A stretch of DNA of 64,000 bases from DASSUW01 sp963803335 (GCA_963803335.1 CAWDME010000012.1:620001-684000); one strand, 5' to 3'. Positions 39,863 through 49,006 are shown, numbered from the stretch's first letter. Notes: generated by a model not told the origin, from the letters alone. Program-made: numbers and translations.

Positions 39863-40617
39863 CAGAGACCCCCGGCGTGCCGGGCGACGTAGCGGCGCGG
39901 CGAGCGCGGCTCAGTCCTCCAACGCGGCCCACGCTCGCCGCGACCCGACGTGTCGAACCGCAGGCCGGCGATGACGAGGAACGCGTGGCCGGGATTCGAG
40001 TACACGGTGATCCAGCGCCCGGGGCCACGGCGCCGCCACGACATCAGGCCGGTCGAGTCGCGCGTGCGGCGCAGCAGCCCGCTGCTGTGCAGCACATACG
40101 AGACGGCGCCGGAGCAGTCATAGGCCGAGTCGTGGAAGCGGCCGTGGCCTCCGCCGTACCGGTAGGGCTTGCTCGTGATGCGGTTCGCCGCTGCGACGGC
40201 CTTCTGCACGGGCGGCGGGGCGTCGGCGGGCGCGACCGCGGTCCGTCCGTCGGCCGCAAGCGTCGTCTGGCCCGTCGGGGCCGATGACGGCGCCGGCGGG
40301 GCGGCGGCGAGCCGCCGGCGCATCCCGCGCGCCTGTACGCGTGAGACGCGCCCGTCCACGTGCAGGTCCTCGGCGCGCTCGTAACGGCGGACGCTCCGGC
40401 GCGTGGCGCGGCCGAAGATGCCGTCGACGGTGGTCTGGTGGCCGAGGCGGGTCAGCGTCGACTGCAGGACGCGGACGTCCTCGCCGCGGCTGCCCTTGTG
40501 CAGTGGGCGGTCGCCGAAATCCGCGGCGGCGGGTGTGGCGTGCGCGGCGAAGGCCGACGCCACGACGAGCGTGCACGCACGAATCCTTCGACGCCGCGTA
40601 GGCGCGACTCGGTTCAA
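39862..40617 (-). CDS. Secreted peptidoglycan-binding NlpC/P60-like protein
   Basis: This 251-residue protein has a signal peptide (1-32), then a PG_binding_1 domain at about 38-100 (HKGSRGEDVRVLQSTLTRLG, GIFGRATRRSVRRYERAEDL), a Pro/Ala linker, and a C-terminal NlpC/P60-like fold with the catalytic Cys in YDCSGAVSYVL and His in NPGHAFLVIAG. It likely cleaves peptide cross-links or modifies peptidoglycan. Its stop overlaps the next gene start by one base, so the peptidase and glycosidase are made together. Confidence 0.87.
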   Translation of the reverse strand: MNRVAPTRRRRIRACTLVVASAFAAHATPAAADFGDRPLHKGSRGEDVRVLQSTLTRLGHQTTVDGIFGRATRRSVRRYERAEDLHVDGRVSRVQARGMRRRLAAAPPAPSSAPTGQTTLAADGRTAVAPADAPPPVQKAVAAANRITSKPYRYGGGHGRFHDSAYDCSGAVSYVLHSSGLLRRTRDSTGLMSWRRRGPGRWITVYSNPGHAFLVIAGLRFDTSGRGERGPRWRTEPRSPRRYVARHAGGL

Positions 40618-40895
40618 CGAAGCTCCTTCCAGTCGTTTCCGAGGTGAGCTGACGGGCTCGCGCTGGAAGTGGCTGCGCTACGCCGGCGGTGCCGGCGATT
40701 CGCCCCGTGCGGACGATCGTCCGCAGATGGTTCCCCCGGCCGGCCGAGCCCGGTAGCCCGGCCGGTTCAACGTTGCGTTGCGCCTCTCAACGCGAGCGCC
40801 GCGACCGAGTTGCGGAGCGAGGCGCTCATCGTCTGTCGAATGACGGTCCCGACGATCGGCTCGCAACTCGACCGGTCGGGCCGGTTGGAACGTGA
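40618..40895. other. Divergent promoter region between two secreted-enzyme genes
   Basis: These 278 bases separate the minus-strand NlpC-like gene from the plus-strand GH gene. I see no clear box pair; GTTCAACGTTGC near 40766 is a weak symmetry. Confidence 0.3.
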
Positions 40896-41840
40896 GTGAC
40901 CCGAGCCATACTCCTCACCCTCCTGGCCATCATCTGCCTGACCGCGGCGCCGGCCGAGGGCAAGACACGCAAGCCGCTCGTCGGATTCGGCGAGCAGAGT
41001 CCCTGGATCTTCAGCGACGCGCATTGGTTCGCGTTGGCGAAGAATCAGCGGCACTACGTCCGTTACGTCATGCCGTGGGACGCGCTGCGCTTCAAGAGCA
41101 CGCGAGACCCGGTCGACGTCTGGATGAACGAGGCGAAGCGGCGTCACGCCCGCGTCCTGCTCGCGTTCGGGCACTCGGTGCGCCGGCACCGCCAGCTCAA
41201 GCTCCCGAGCCGGCGGCAGTACCGCCGGCAGGTCCGGGCGGTCCGCAAGCGGTATCCGTGGGTGAAGACGTTCCAGACCTGGAACGAGGCCAACCACGGC
41301 TTCCAGCCCACCTATCGCAAGCCGTGGGCTACCGGGCGCCTGTACGACATGCTCATCAGGACGTGCCGCGGCTGCATCGTCACGGCTCCGTCCGTGATGC
41401 TCACCGGCTCGGACAGCATCCGCTGGATCAAGCGGTTCGACCGCGCGGCCAAGCACCGCGTCCAGATCTGGGCCGTCCACAACCACATCGACGCCAATCG
41501 CAACTCGAAGTGGCGCACCCGGATGTTCCTCCGACACACGCACGGCCAGGTCTGGTTCACGGAGGTTGGCGCGATCTGGAACCGCTGGATGCCCAACCGT
41601 CACGGCCACGGCTGGCACAAGGTCCGGCGCTACAACCACCGCACCGCGGTGCGGGCGATCCGCAACATCTTCAAGCTCGCCCGCTTGAGCCGGCGGCGCG
41701 TCAAGAGGATCTACGTCTACAACTGGTTCGGCCCGTCGCAGTCGCGGCCGCGCTGGGATTCCGGCGTGGTGTCGGCCGACGGCCAGATCCGCCGCACATT
41801 CCGCACGCTCAGAGCGCAGATGCGCAAGTACGCGCGCTGA
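40896..41840 (+). CDS. Secreted clan-A glycoside hydrolase-like protein
   Basis: This 314-residue protein starts at GTG 40896. The signal peptide ILLTLLAIICLTAAPAEG ends near 22. The barrel has an acid/base Glu in TFQTWNEANHGFQ and a nucleophile Glu in QVWFTEVGAIWN. It is smaller than the 38483 enzyme but shares its Arg/His-rich style (RRHRQLKLPSRRQYRRQVRA) and lies divergent from that operon. It belongs to a group of short GH-A-like proteins frequent in Solirubrobacter genomes, with unknown substrate. Confidence 0.82.
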   Translation: MTRAILLTLLAIICLTAAPAEGKTRKPLVGFGEQSPWIFSDAHWFALAKNQRHYVRYVMPWDALRFKSTRDPVDVWMNEAKRRHARVLLAFGHSVRRHRQLKLPSRRQYRRQVRAVRKRYPWVKTFQTWNEANHGFQPTYRKPWATGRLYDMLIRTCRGCIVTAPSVMLTGSDSIRWIKRFDRAAKHRVQIWAVHNHIDANRNSKWRTRMFLRHTHGQVWFTEVGAIWNRWMPNRHGHGWHKVRRYNHRTAVRAIRNIFKLARLSRRRVKRIYVYNWFGPSQSRPRWDSGVVSADGQIRRTFRTLRAQMRKYAR

Positions 41841-41939
41841 TGGGGTGCCGGCAGCGACGCGCCGGCGGACTCGCACCCCTCGGCTCTGGCTCCTGTCCCG
41901 GTTCCGGGGTCCGCGTGAGCAGGCGGTCAGTGTGGTGGG

Positions 41940-43883
41940 TCATACCGACAGCCGGTAGCCGACGCCCCTCACAGTTTGGATCAGATCCGCGTTGACCGCG
42001 AGTTTCTCGCGCAGCCTGTGGATCACCGCGTCGACGACGTTGGATCCGAGGTCGTCGTCGAAGCCCCAGACGGCAGCGAGGAGCTCGGTGCGGGGGACCG
42101 TATGACCGGCGTGCTCGCGGAGGATGTGCATGACCGCAAACTCCTTCGGCGTGAGGTCGACGCGGTCATCGTTGACGAGCAGCTGGCGTCGCCGCACGTC
42201 GAGGAGATCGTCCTCGGGGGGCCCGAACTCCGCGGCCGCCAAGTCGGTTAGCCACCCGTCGACTGAAGACGGGCCGAATTCGAGGTACAGCCCGTAGTAC
42301 TCACGACCGTCGATCTCCACCACGCCGCGCGGAATGACGCCACCGCGAATCTGCCCCATGACTGGACCGTAGATCTCGGGATGGTCGGTGATCCCGTAGT
42401 TGCGACGCAGGCGCGGACGGAGTTGCATGTAGATGCGCTTGAGGTCGAGCCACATGCTCGCCTGCGCCTCGCATGGCCCATCCCCAGCGTCCCAGGTCAG
42501 CCAGCGGCGGATCAGCAGCACCTCCTGGCCGGCACCGATCGGGTGCTCGGCGAGATGCTCGAGCCACATCGCGACAACCGGATCGTGCGCGAACCGGTGC
42601 GGGTCGGTCCGCCCGCTGGTCGTGATGATCGAGAACCCGGCGACCTCACCCCGCGCGTTCCGCGCCACGCGGAACGCATCCGGGCTCCGTGACCACCACG
42701 CGCGCAGCAACCTGGCGGCCGTCGGGGGTTCGTGTCGTTCGATGAGCGCGTCGATGACGGCGGCGTCGGCCGGCGTCGCGGTCTCGACAGCGAAGTTGTG
42801 CGCCCCGCTCGGAAAGTGGGCCTCCCGGACCTCGGGATGCTCGACCAGGTAGATCATGTCGGCGGTCTGGCGCCACAGCTGGGACCTCGGCGTAGTGCGG
42901 AGCTGGTCACGGAGATGAGCCCAGGCCCGTTGCCGCAGCTCGAGGTACCGAGCCGGCTCCAGCGCCCGCAGTCGCGTCGCGATCGTCTGCTGGAGCGCTT
43001 CGTGCATCGCGAGCCCGTCCGCGGCGACGTCGACGAAGGGCAACCCCTCGAGGGTCTCCAACGCCTGCAACGTGTCGTGATCGGGCAGCATGGCGTCAAG
43101 AATCGGTCCGCTCAGACGCCTGACGACCGCCGCCGCCTCGAGCAAGCGCTGCGTCCGCGCGTCGAGGTCGTCGAGATAGGCGCGGGTGAACTCGTCGAGC
43201 AGCCGGCTCAGCGTCACGTCCTCGACCGGCGAGGCGGGACGTTCCTTGGCGGCCAAGGCGCCGAGGACGAGCGTCAAGGCATGCCCTCGGGAGAAGCGAA
43301 TGATCGGAGCGACATCCTCTTCCGGAACGCCCAACGAGCGCACGAGCGCTGCGCTCTCCTCCGCTCGCAACGGGCCGAGAAGCATCGCTTCGACACCGCC
43401 CGCGGGCAGCCGACTCCATGCCTGGTTCGGCGCTTCCCGCCCGGCCAACACCATCACAGCGTTCTCCGGCAGCACCGGGGTCACCGATTGCCGCAGCCAC
43501 GTATCGAGCAGGCGGAGCACCTCATAGTGATCCACGCAAAGCACGACACGGTCGGCTGCACCGCCGAGCCACTCGAGCAGCCCGAGACCGAGCTCGCGTT
43601 CGTCGAGTGACCCGGTCGCGTGAGCCACGGCCGCCAGGAAGCCCTGCTCCGTGGGCTCGATCTCCCGACCGTCCAAGAGGAGCACCAGCGCGTCGCCGGA
43701 CGCAACGTCAACGGCGAAGCGCCGCAGAAGCGTCGACTTTCCGGAGCCGGCCAGCCCGTGCACGAAGAAGACCCGCGGCTCCGGCCCGACCGCCAGACGG
43801 CGCAGACGCACCAACTCGTCCCTGCGCCCGAAGAACGTCCCAGCGCCCGATCGCCCGGTGGTCGAATCGATCTCGACGGCCAT
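41940..43883 (-). CDS. STAND-type P-loop ATPase with GNAT-like middle and C-terminal OmpR-type wHTH
   Basis: From ATG 43883 the product has 647 residues; an ATG at 43922 is possible but lies within the direct repeats. Residues 15-330 form a STAND/AAA-like NTPase: Walker A VHGLAGSGKSTLL (43-51), Walker B RVVLCVDHYEV, then helical winged parts (LPFVDVAADGLAMHEALQQT). Residues about 355-520 resemble a GNAT fold (AFRVARNARGEVAGFSIITT). Residues about 555-647 are an OmpR/PhoB-type wHTH: VDLTPKEFAVMHILREHAGH, VWGFDDDLGSNVVDAVIHRL, IQTVRGVGYRLSV. SARP/AfsR regulators have the wHTH at the N-terminus, so this order is unusual. Divergent from EthD. Confidence 0.87.
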   Translation of the reverse strand: MAVEIDSTTGRSGAGTFFGRRDELVRLRRLAVGPEPRVFFVHGLAGSGKSTLLRRFAVDVASGDALVLLLDGREIEPTEQGFLAAVAHATGSLDERELGLGLLEWLGGAADRVVLCVDHYEVLRLLDTWLRQSVTPVLPENAVMVLAGREAPNQAWSRLPAGGVEAMLLGPLRAEESAALVRSLGVPEEDVAPIIRFSRGHALTLVLGALAAKERPASPVEDVTLSRLLDEFTRAYLDDLDARTQRLLEAAAVVRRLSGPILDAMLPDHDTLQALETLEGLPFVDVAADGLAMHEALQQTIATRLRALEPARYLELRQRAWAHLRDQLRTTPRSQLWRQTADMIYLVEHPEVREAHFPSGAHNFAVETATPADAAVIDALIERHEPPTAARLLRAWWSRSPDAFRVARNARGEVAGFSIITTSGRTDPHRFAHDPVVAMWLEHLAEHPIGAGQEVLLIRRWLTWDAGDGPCEAQASMWLDLKRIYMQLRPRLRRNYGITDHPEIYGPVMGQIRGGVIPRGVVEIDGREYYGLYLEFGPSSVDGWLTDLAAAEFGPPEDDLLDVRRRQLLVNDDRVDLTPKEFAVMHILREHAGHTVPRTELLAAVWGFDDDLGSNVVDAVIHRLREKLAVNADLIQTVRGVGYRLSV

Positions 43884-43918
43884 TCCTAAGGCGAGGCTAC
43901 CGCTGCCTTGCGCGGACG

Positions 43919-43938
43919 TCATCGTCTTTTCATCGTCT
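43919..43938. promoter_or_regulatory. 11-bp-spaced direct repeat, OmpR-type box candidate
   Basis: TCATCGTCT occurs at 43919 and again at 43930, exactly one helical turn apart, with a weaker third copy (TCACGCT) at 43941. Tandem direct repeats with 11-bp spacing are how OmpR/PhoB wHTH domains bind. The site lies between the wHTH protein gene and the EthD gene, supporting autoregulation and control of EthD. Confidence 0.55.
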
Positions 43939-44011
43939 CGTCACGCTGCCGGGCCTGAGCCCGCCTACGCTCCGCGGAGACCACGAACCGGCGGCATCCA
44001 AGGAGCTCACA

Positions 44012-44332
44012 ATGAGCAAGGTGATCTTCGTCATCCAGCGGCGGCCAGACCTGACTCGCGAGCAGTGCCTCGCCGAGTGGCGCGGTGAGCGCCATGTCTC
44101 CGTGCTCAAGGAGCTACCCGGGCTGACGAAGTGGCGGCAAAACCACCCCACCCGCGACTCCGGGGAATCGATCTGCGACGGCATCGGCGAACTCTGGTTC
44201 GACGACGACGAAGTGATGACCGCTGCCCTCAACTCACCCCAGATGCGCGCCGCCGTCGAGGACGCGAGGAACTTCCTCGACATGGAACAAACCGGCATGC
44301 TCATCGTCGACGAGCAGACGATCATCGGCTGA
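44012..44332 (+). CDS. EthD-type dimeric alpha/beta-barrel protein
   Basis: This 106-residue protein starts at ATG 44012 behind AAGGAG. The ferredoxin-like fold of the EthD group is recognisable: VIFVIQRRPDLTREQCLAEW, KWRQNHPTR, DGIGELWFDDDEVMTAALNS, then RNFLDMEQTGMLIVDE. EthD proteins assist ring or ether degradation, or act as small stress monooxygenase-like dimers. It is the divergent partner of the STAND-OmpR regulator and likely its target. Confidence 0.82.
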   Translation: MSKVIFVIQRRPDLTREQCLAEWRGERHVSVLKELPGLTKWRQNHPTRDSGESICDGIGELWFDDDEVMTAALNSPQMRAAVEDARNFLDMEQTGMLIVDEQTIIG

Positions 44333-44473
44333 CAGGCCGACGGAGGGCTGGTCGTATGTCCAGAGGCGCGTTAGACCGCGACGGCCGACAGCGCGCCGGC
44401 CCCGGCGCGCATCGTCAGTCGGCGGACGATCGCCTGGCGGCTCGCGTGTGCCGCTCATAGCCTGCCCGTTACC

Positions 44474-44896
44474 TTGCACGGACTTCCGCTCTTCACGAGA
44501 TTGCGATTCGGCGGCGGTCCCCGAGCGCCACGCGCGGCGCGGGAGGCGGTGGTTGCGATCCTACGGGGTCGCGTCGCTGCGCAGCTTGCCGACGCTGCCG
44601 AGCTGATCGTGAGCGAGCTGGTGACGAACAGCGTGGTACACGCTCGGATGGGACCGGCCGACGCGATCGCCATCGATGTCGAGCTCGCTGAGAACCACCT
44701 TCGCCTCGCGGTGGTGGACAACGGGGCTGAGTGTCTGCCGCGTCTCGTCGAGCCTGATCCCTTGCGGCCCGGCGGGAAGGGCTTGCTGCTGGTCGAGCGA
44801 CTGTCGATGGCATGGGGCGTCGACCGCAGACGGAGCGGGGTCACGCGGGTGTGGTGCGAGCTGGCGACGAGTCAGCGCCCGGCCGAGCTGACGTAG
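44474..44896 (+). CDS. RsbW-like anti-sigma serine kinase (GHKL)
   Basis: This 140-residue protein starts at TTG 44474 (no better start in frame). It has an intact N-box IVSELVTNSVVHA (Glu48, Asn52), G1 AVVDNGAE and G2 GGKGLLLVERLSMAWG. It is the best-preserved stand-alone anti-sigma kinase in the window and a close paralogue of the 32716 protein. It may bind one of the SigB-type factors and be countered by STAS proteins. Its 3' end overlaps the convergent cytochrome c gene by 25 bp. Confidence 0.85.
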   Translation: MHGLPLFTRLRFGGGPRAPRAAREAVVAILRGRVAAQLADAAELIVSELVTNSVVHARMGPADAIAIDVELAENHLRLAVVDNGAECLPRLVEPDPLRPGGKGLLLVERLSMAWGVDRRRSGVTRVWCELATSQRPAELT

Positions 44897-45273
44897 TCGA
44901 CGAGCGTCTTGAGCTGCTCCGGCGAGAGCTTGTCGCCGAAGTCCTTCGGCATCAGGCCGGAGGAGTACCCCTTGGCGACGAAGGCGTCCGGCTCGATGAT
45001 CGACTGCCGGACGAACTCGCGCAGCGGCTTGCCGGCCGCCTTGGCGTCCGATTCGAGCTGCTTGTCGAGGTCGGGTCCGGTTGTGCCGTTCGCGTCGGCC
45101 TTCGCGAGCGTGTGGCAGCCGCTGCAGCCGTTGGCGGCGAACAGGGCGCGTCCGTCGGCTCCACCGCCGGTTGCTGCGGGAGTCGCGGTGCCGGAGGAGC
45201 CGGAACCGCCCCCGCCGCACCCAGTCGCCACGACCACGATCCAGACGAAGGCGCAGGCGGCATAGGCGCGCAT
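44872..45273 (-). CDS. Lipoprotein c-type cytochrome
   Basis: The product has 133 residues. The lipoprotein signal WIVVVATGCG has its lipid Cys at 19; a Gly/Ser/Thr linker follows, then a class I cytochrome c domain with the heme site CSGCH (Cys50, Cys53, His54) and the distal Met in SSGLMPKDFGD. The ending KLSPEQLKTLVDYVSSAG is typical of small electron-transfer cytochromes. It works on the outer face of the membrane, possibly feeding a terminal oxidase (two SCO1-type proteins are nearby in the window). It is convergent with and overlaps the kinase gene. Confidence 0.92.
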   Translation of the reverse strand: MRAYAACAFVWIVVVATGCGGGGSGSSGTATPAATGGGADGRALFAANGCSGCHTLAKADANGTTGPDLDKQLESDAKAAGKPLREFVRQSIIEPDAFVAKGYSSGLMPKDFGDKLSPEQLKTLVDYVSSAGR

Positions 45274-45282
45274 GGCACGGTT

Positions 45283-46263
45283 CTACTCCTGCGCGACAGG
45301 CCGTCGAGCGTGACCGTCACTGGACTGACGAGCCGACTGTCCGTCCAGGAACCGGTCGATCCGGTCGGCGACCACGCGCGGCGCGTCGAGCCAGGGCAGG
45401 TGGCCGGCGCCATCGAGCAGCTGAAGCTCGCCGCGCGGAAGCAGCTCGATCGCTCGGTGGCACACGCTGGGCGTGCCGGTCGGATCCGCAGTGCCGAGCA
45501 GCAGGAGCACCGGATGTGGGATGGCGGCCAGCTCGGCGGCGTCGAAGGCGAGGCCGGGTCGCAGGCCGGTGCGCCAGCTCACCAGCGCGCGGACCATGTC
45601 GCGCTCGCGGATCCGCGTGTCGGTGTCGCGGTCGAGCGCTACGCGCCAGTCAATCAGCTCGTCCGGGATGTGGCCGGCCGCGACGCTCGGGCCGTGGCCG
45701 ATCTGTCGCAGGAGCCCGCGCGCTGCCGGCCGGCTGGCTGGAAGGCGGGCGATGACAGAGCCCAGCGGCGAGGCGATGGCCCGCAGGATTCCGGGGACGC
45801 CGCTTTCCGGCAGCAGCGGTCCGGCGCCCAGCAGGACGACCCGGCCGACGCGCTCGGGGCGCGCGCCGGCGAGCCGCAGGGCCGAGACGTTGCCGAGTGA
45901 GGAGCCGACCACGTCGGTGCGGTCGAGCTCCAGGGCGTCGACGAGGGCAGCGAGCAGAGCAGCGATGACCTCGCGGTACTCGCGATCGGCGTAGTCCAGT
46001 CGCGAGCTGAGGCCGGCGTTGGGCGGATCCACCATCACACAGCGCCGCCCGGTGAGCTCGCCGACCAGCGGCGCCCAGCTCGCTGCCGTGCCCGCGGTCC
46101 CCGGCAGGAACAGGACCGGCTCCCCCGCGCCGAGCTCGAGCACCCGCAGGCGGACCGCCGGCCGATCGAGCTCGACGATCCGTTCGCTCGGCTCCAGCCC
46201 GTAGTGCGACCAGACCGCGTGCTCCGCTGCGCGGTACCGTCGCTCCGCGGCGGCAGCGGTCAT
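45283..46263 (-). CDS. Alpha/beta-fold hydrolase
   Basis: The 326-residue product starts at ATG 46263, overlapping the methyltransferase stop (ATGA). It shows RVLELGAGEPVLFLPGTAGT, the nucleophile elbow VVGSSLGNVSALRLAG (GSSLG), acid in LLLGTADPTG and catalytic His in LLDGAGHLPWLDAP. The order is that of small-molecule alpha/beta hydrolases (esterase, epoxide or C-C hydrolases). No signal peptide, so it is cytoplasmic. It is co-translated with a methyltransferase; together they could tailor or degrade a small metabolite. The substrate is unknown. Confidence 0.88.
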   Translation of the reverse strand: MTAAAAERRYRAAEHAVWSHYGLEPSERIVELDRPAVRLRVLELGAGEPVLFLPGTAGTAASWAPLVGELTGRRCVMVDPPNAGLSSRLDYADREYREVIAALLAALVDALELDRTDVVGSSLGNVSALRLAGARPERVGRVVLLGAGPLLPESGVPGILRAIASPLGSVIARLPASRPAARGLLRQIGHGPSVAAGHIPDELIDWRVALDRDTDTRIRERDMVRALVSWRTGLRPGLAFDAAELAAIPHPVLLLLGTADPTGTPSVCHRAIELLPRGELQLLDGAGHLPWLDAPRVVADRIDRFLDGQSARQSSDGHARRPVAQE

Positions 46264-47105
46264 GCCGTTGCCACCGCGCAGAGCGCCAGGCCGCGGAGCA
46301 CGTAGCCGTCGGCGCGTGCGAAGCCCTCGCACGCCGCTTCGACCTTCGCGCGCAGTCGTTCGCGCTCGGTCTCCTCCAGGGCCTGGAGCGCGAGGCCGAT
46401 CGGCCCGGCCGTGTCCGCGATCAGCGCGATGTACTCGTCGATGCCGTCGACCGCGATCTGTACGGGGACCTCTTCCGTGCGCACCGCGCCGAACCCTGCG
46501 CCGGCGAGCAGGGCGCTCGTGCGCTCCGGGCGGGCCATGCTGAAAATGCCCGCGGCCGGCGGCGGCTCGGGCGGCGGGAGATGTCCGCCGGCGATCAGGT
46601 TGCCGGCGATGATCGAGAAGATGGGGTTGCGCTCGGGCGGGCCCCAGACCGCCAGCGCGAGCCGTCCGCCCGCGCGCAGGACACGACGGGTCTCCGCGAG
46701 CGCCGCAGCCGTGTCCGGCATCAGCATGTAGCCGAACCGGCAGAGCACCCCGTCGACCGAGTCAGCATCCAGCTCCATCTCCTGAGCGTCCAGCACGCGG
46801 TAGTCGGCGTTCGCGACGCCCCGCTCGGCGCCGCGACGTCGCGCGACGGAGAGCATGTGCGGGGACAAGTCGGTGCACAGCAGCTGCCCCTGCGGCCCGA
46901 CGATCGCTGCCGCGTCGAAACCGGTGTCGCCGGCCCCGGCGGCAAGCTCGAGCACCGTGTCAGCCGCGCGAGGGGCGAGCGCGCGGATCAGCCAATCGCC
47001 CACCGGCGCCGACAGCTCCTCGATCTGGCTGCGGCGGCGTTCCCAGCCGGGGGCGATCGCCTCGGCGATGGCCAGAATGTCGTCGCGCGTCGTCTCGGTG
47101 GTCAT
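46260..47105 (-). CDS. Class I SAM-dependent methyltransferase
   Basis: This 281-residue enzyme shows the SAM-binding motif I VLELAAGAGDTGFDAAAIVG, the acidic end of strand 2 in LLCTDLSPHM, motif II LDADSVDGVLCRFGYMLM and LRAGGRLALAVWGPP. It is closest in layout to UbiE/MenG-like small-molecule methyltransferases. It overlaps the hydrolase gene and is 39 bp downstream of the HD-GYP-LuxR stop, so co-transcription is possible. Confidence 0.9.
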   Translation of the reverse strand: MTTETTRDDILAIAEAIAPGWERRRSQIEELSAPVGDWLIRALAPRAADTVLELAAGAGDTGFDAAAIVGPQGQLLCTDLSPHMLSVARRRGAERGVANADYRVLDAQEMELDADSVDGVLCRFGYMLMPDTAAALAETRRVLRAGGRLALAVWGPPERNPIFSIIAGNLIAGGHLPPPEPPPAAGIFSMARPERTSALLAGAGFGAVRTEEVPVQIAVDGIDEYIALIADTAGPIGLALQALEETERERLRAKVEAACEGFARADGYVLRGLALCAVATA

Positions 47106-47144
47106 CGTGTCCTCCTTCGCGGGCGGGGCCTGCTGCGGAGGACG

Positions 47145-48734
47145 CTAGGAGCGGACCGGACGCCGCGCCATCGGGAGTTCTCCCCACGCGACGATGCCGT
47201 GCTCCATCGCGAACAGCGTCGCTCCGGCGCGTGTCGAGGCGCCGATCTTCCCGTAGGCGTTCTGCACGTGCCGGTCCGCGGTCTTGACCGAGATCCCGAG
47301 CGCGCGGGCGACCTGCTTGGTCTGGAGCCCCCGGGCCAGCAGGCCGACGACCTGCGCCTCGCGCTCGGTCAGCCCGGCGGCCCGCTGGACACGCGGCGGG
47401 GCCTCGCCCGCGGCTTCGATCACCGCGGTCGCCACGTCTGGGTCGAACCGGCCTCGGCTCGCGCCGTCGGCGAGGCGCTCGGCCGCTTGTCCTCGCGAGC
47501 AAGCCGGCCGGTGCGGCCGCGGCTCGGTCATCGCGTGATACGCGTCCGCGGCCGCCAGCAGCCTGGCCGGCAGGGGCAGGTCCGCCCCGCGGGCCCCGCG
47601 GTGGTACCCGGAGCCGTCGAGGCGCTCGTGGTGCGCCCCCGCGATCGGCGCCAGCGTAGCCAGGAACGCCGACCGCGAGAGGACTCGCTCGGTTTGGTAC
47701 GGGTGCAGGCGCACCCGCTCCCACTCGTCGACGCTGAGCGGCCCTGCCCGCTGCCAGACACGCTCTCCCACCGCGACCCGGCCCACGTCGTGGACCAGCG
47801 CCGCGCGCCGGATCGCGACGACACCGGCGGGGTCGACGCCGCAACGGCGAGCCGACGCTTCGGCCAGGCGGGCGACGCCGCGCGAGTGACCGGCGAGATA
47901 CGGCGAGACCAGGTCGGCGAAGTCGCCCATCGCCGCCAAGGCCGCGTCGATGGCCGTGCCAGAGAGCGTCAGCCGTGGCGCGGGCTCGCAGGCGAGCGTC
48001 GGCTCCCACGCCGAGGCGCCGGGTTCGAAGTCGAGAATCTCCGGGGCATCACGGGCGAGCGCCTCGGCGATGTCGGGATCGAACGCATGGCCCGCACGCT
48101 CGCGCACGACGCGTGCGACCTGCTCGACGTCGCCGAGCAGTCGCTGGTAGGCGGCGTCGCGGGCCACGTGCGCGATGCGGATGGCGAGCGGGATGTCCTC
48201 GCCGGCTGCCCGACGCAGTACGCCTTTCCCATCCCAACGCTCGGTCAGGTAGGAGAACAGCTCCGCGACGGACGCCGGGAGACCGAGGCGCCGTGCCAGC
48301 ATCCGCGCCGCGTCGCAGAGCGCGGCCGTGTGGGGCCGATGCGCCCGCGCCGCCCGAGGCAGGCGACGCGCGACCTCGATCGCGCGGCGTGGACCCGTGC
48401 TGTCCGGCGGGGGAAGCGCACGCACCAGCGCGGCGAGCGTCTCGCGCGGGGAGCCGTGCAGTACCGGAACGAGATGAGTCGTGTGGTCGCCACCGAAGAT
48501 CGCCGCCGCGATCTGGCCGTCGGCAGTACAGCCGGCATACGTCAGTAGGGAGCTGTAGTAGAGCTGTGACGCGGTCTCGGCGTCGATGCCGACGCAGTCG
48601 CCGAGACGCATCGCCGCGAGCGTGCCGTGCAGCCCATGCTCGAACGGAAAGCCCATGCTCAGGTCGGTCGCCAGGCACACCGCGCCGATCACCTCGGCGG
48701 CGCGAACACGGTCGTCCTGAGGTGGGTGTTCCAC
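47145..48734 (-). CDS. HD-GYP-like phosphodiesterase fused to LuxR HTH
   Basis: This 529-residue protein has an N-terminal helical segment (15-85, IGAVCLATDLSMGFPFEHGL), a degenerate HD-like half (about 120-235), an HD-GYP-like domain (about 265-425) with His315-Asp316 in LVHDVGR and AHHERLDGSGYHRG, and a LuxR HTH near 456-515 (LTEREAQVVGLLARGLQTKQ, SVKTADRHVQNAYGKIGAST). The GYP signature itself is GYH. The family is frequent in Solirubrobacterales and couples a c-di-GMP-type or HD fold to DNA binding. Whether it hydrolyses c-di-GMP is uncertain. A frameshifted paralogue lies at 50020. Confidence 0.87.
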   Translation of the reverse strand: MEHPPQDDRVRAAEVIGAVCLATDLSMGFPFEHGLHGTLAAMRLGDCVGIDAETASQLYYSSLLTYAGCTADGQIAAAIFGGDHTTHLVPVLHGSPRETLAALVRALPPPDSTGPRRAIEVARRLPRAARAHRPHTAALCDAARMLARRLGLPASVAELFSYLTERWDGKGVLRRAAGEDIPLAIRIAHVARDAAYQRLLGDVEQVARVVRERAGHAFDPDIAEALARDAPEILDFEPGASAWEPTLACEPAPRLTLSGTAIDAALAAMGDFADLVSPYLAGHSRGVARLAEASARRCGVDPAGVVAIRRAALVHDVGRVAVGERVWQRAGPLSVDEWERVRLHPYQTERVLSRSAFLATLAPIAGAHHERLDGSGYHRGARGADLPLPARLLAAADAYHAMTEPRPHRPACSRGQAAERLADGASRGRFDPDVATAVIEAAGEAPPRVQRAAGLTEREAQVVGLLARGLQTKQVARALGISVKTADRHVQNAYGKIGASTRAGATLFAMEHGIVAWGELPMARRPVRS

Positions 48735-48941
48735 TAGCCCCGCTCCGGAGCCTGCGTCGTCCGCGCAATGACGACATCGCCGGGACCGTCGCCGTGTTGG
48801 AGACCATGAGCGCGCTCACCCGCCGGACGGCCCGAGGAAGGGAAAGCATTCCTAGGTGCTGGGCGGCGGGGGCGCGTGGCAACGACGGCTTCGTCCCCCG
48901 GCAATGCGTCCGCGGGCTGGCGATCCCACATTTTCAAGTCC

Positions 48942-48965
48942 GGGCCCGGCCGTAGCGCCGGGCCC
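48942..48965 (-). terminator. 9-bp GC hairpin
   Basis: GGGCCCGGC, a six-base loop and GCCGGGCCC form a perfect stem. TTTTC flanks it on the plus-strand left side, which reads as a purine run downstream on the minus strand. It may be a backup terminator behind 49007-49040. Confidence 0.45.
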
Positions 48966-49006
48966 ACCTGTACTTGGGTCGGCGAGATGGCCCTGCCATG
49001 CGCTCG

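Noticed and set aside
46581..48548. 655-codon plus-strand frame over the methyltransferase and HD-GYP genes
   Set aside because: Antisense to two clear families; composition is typical of a GC-rich shadow.
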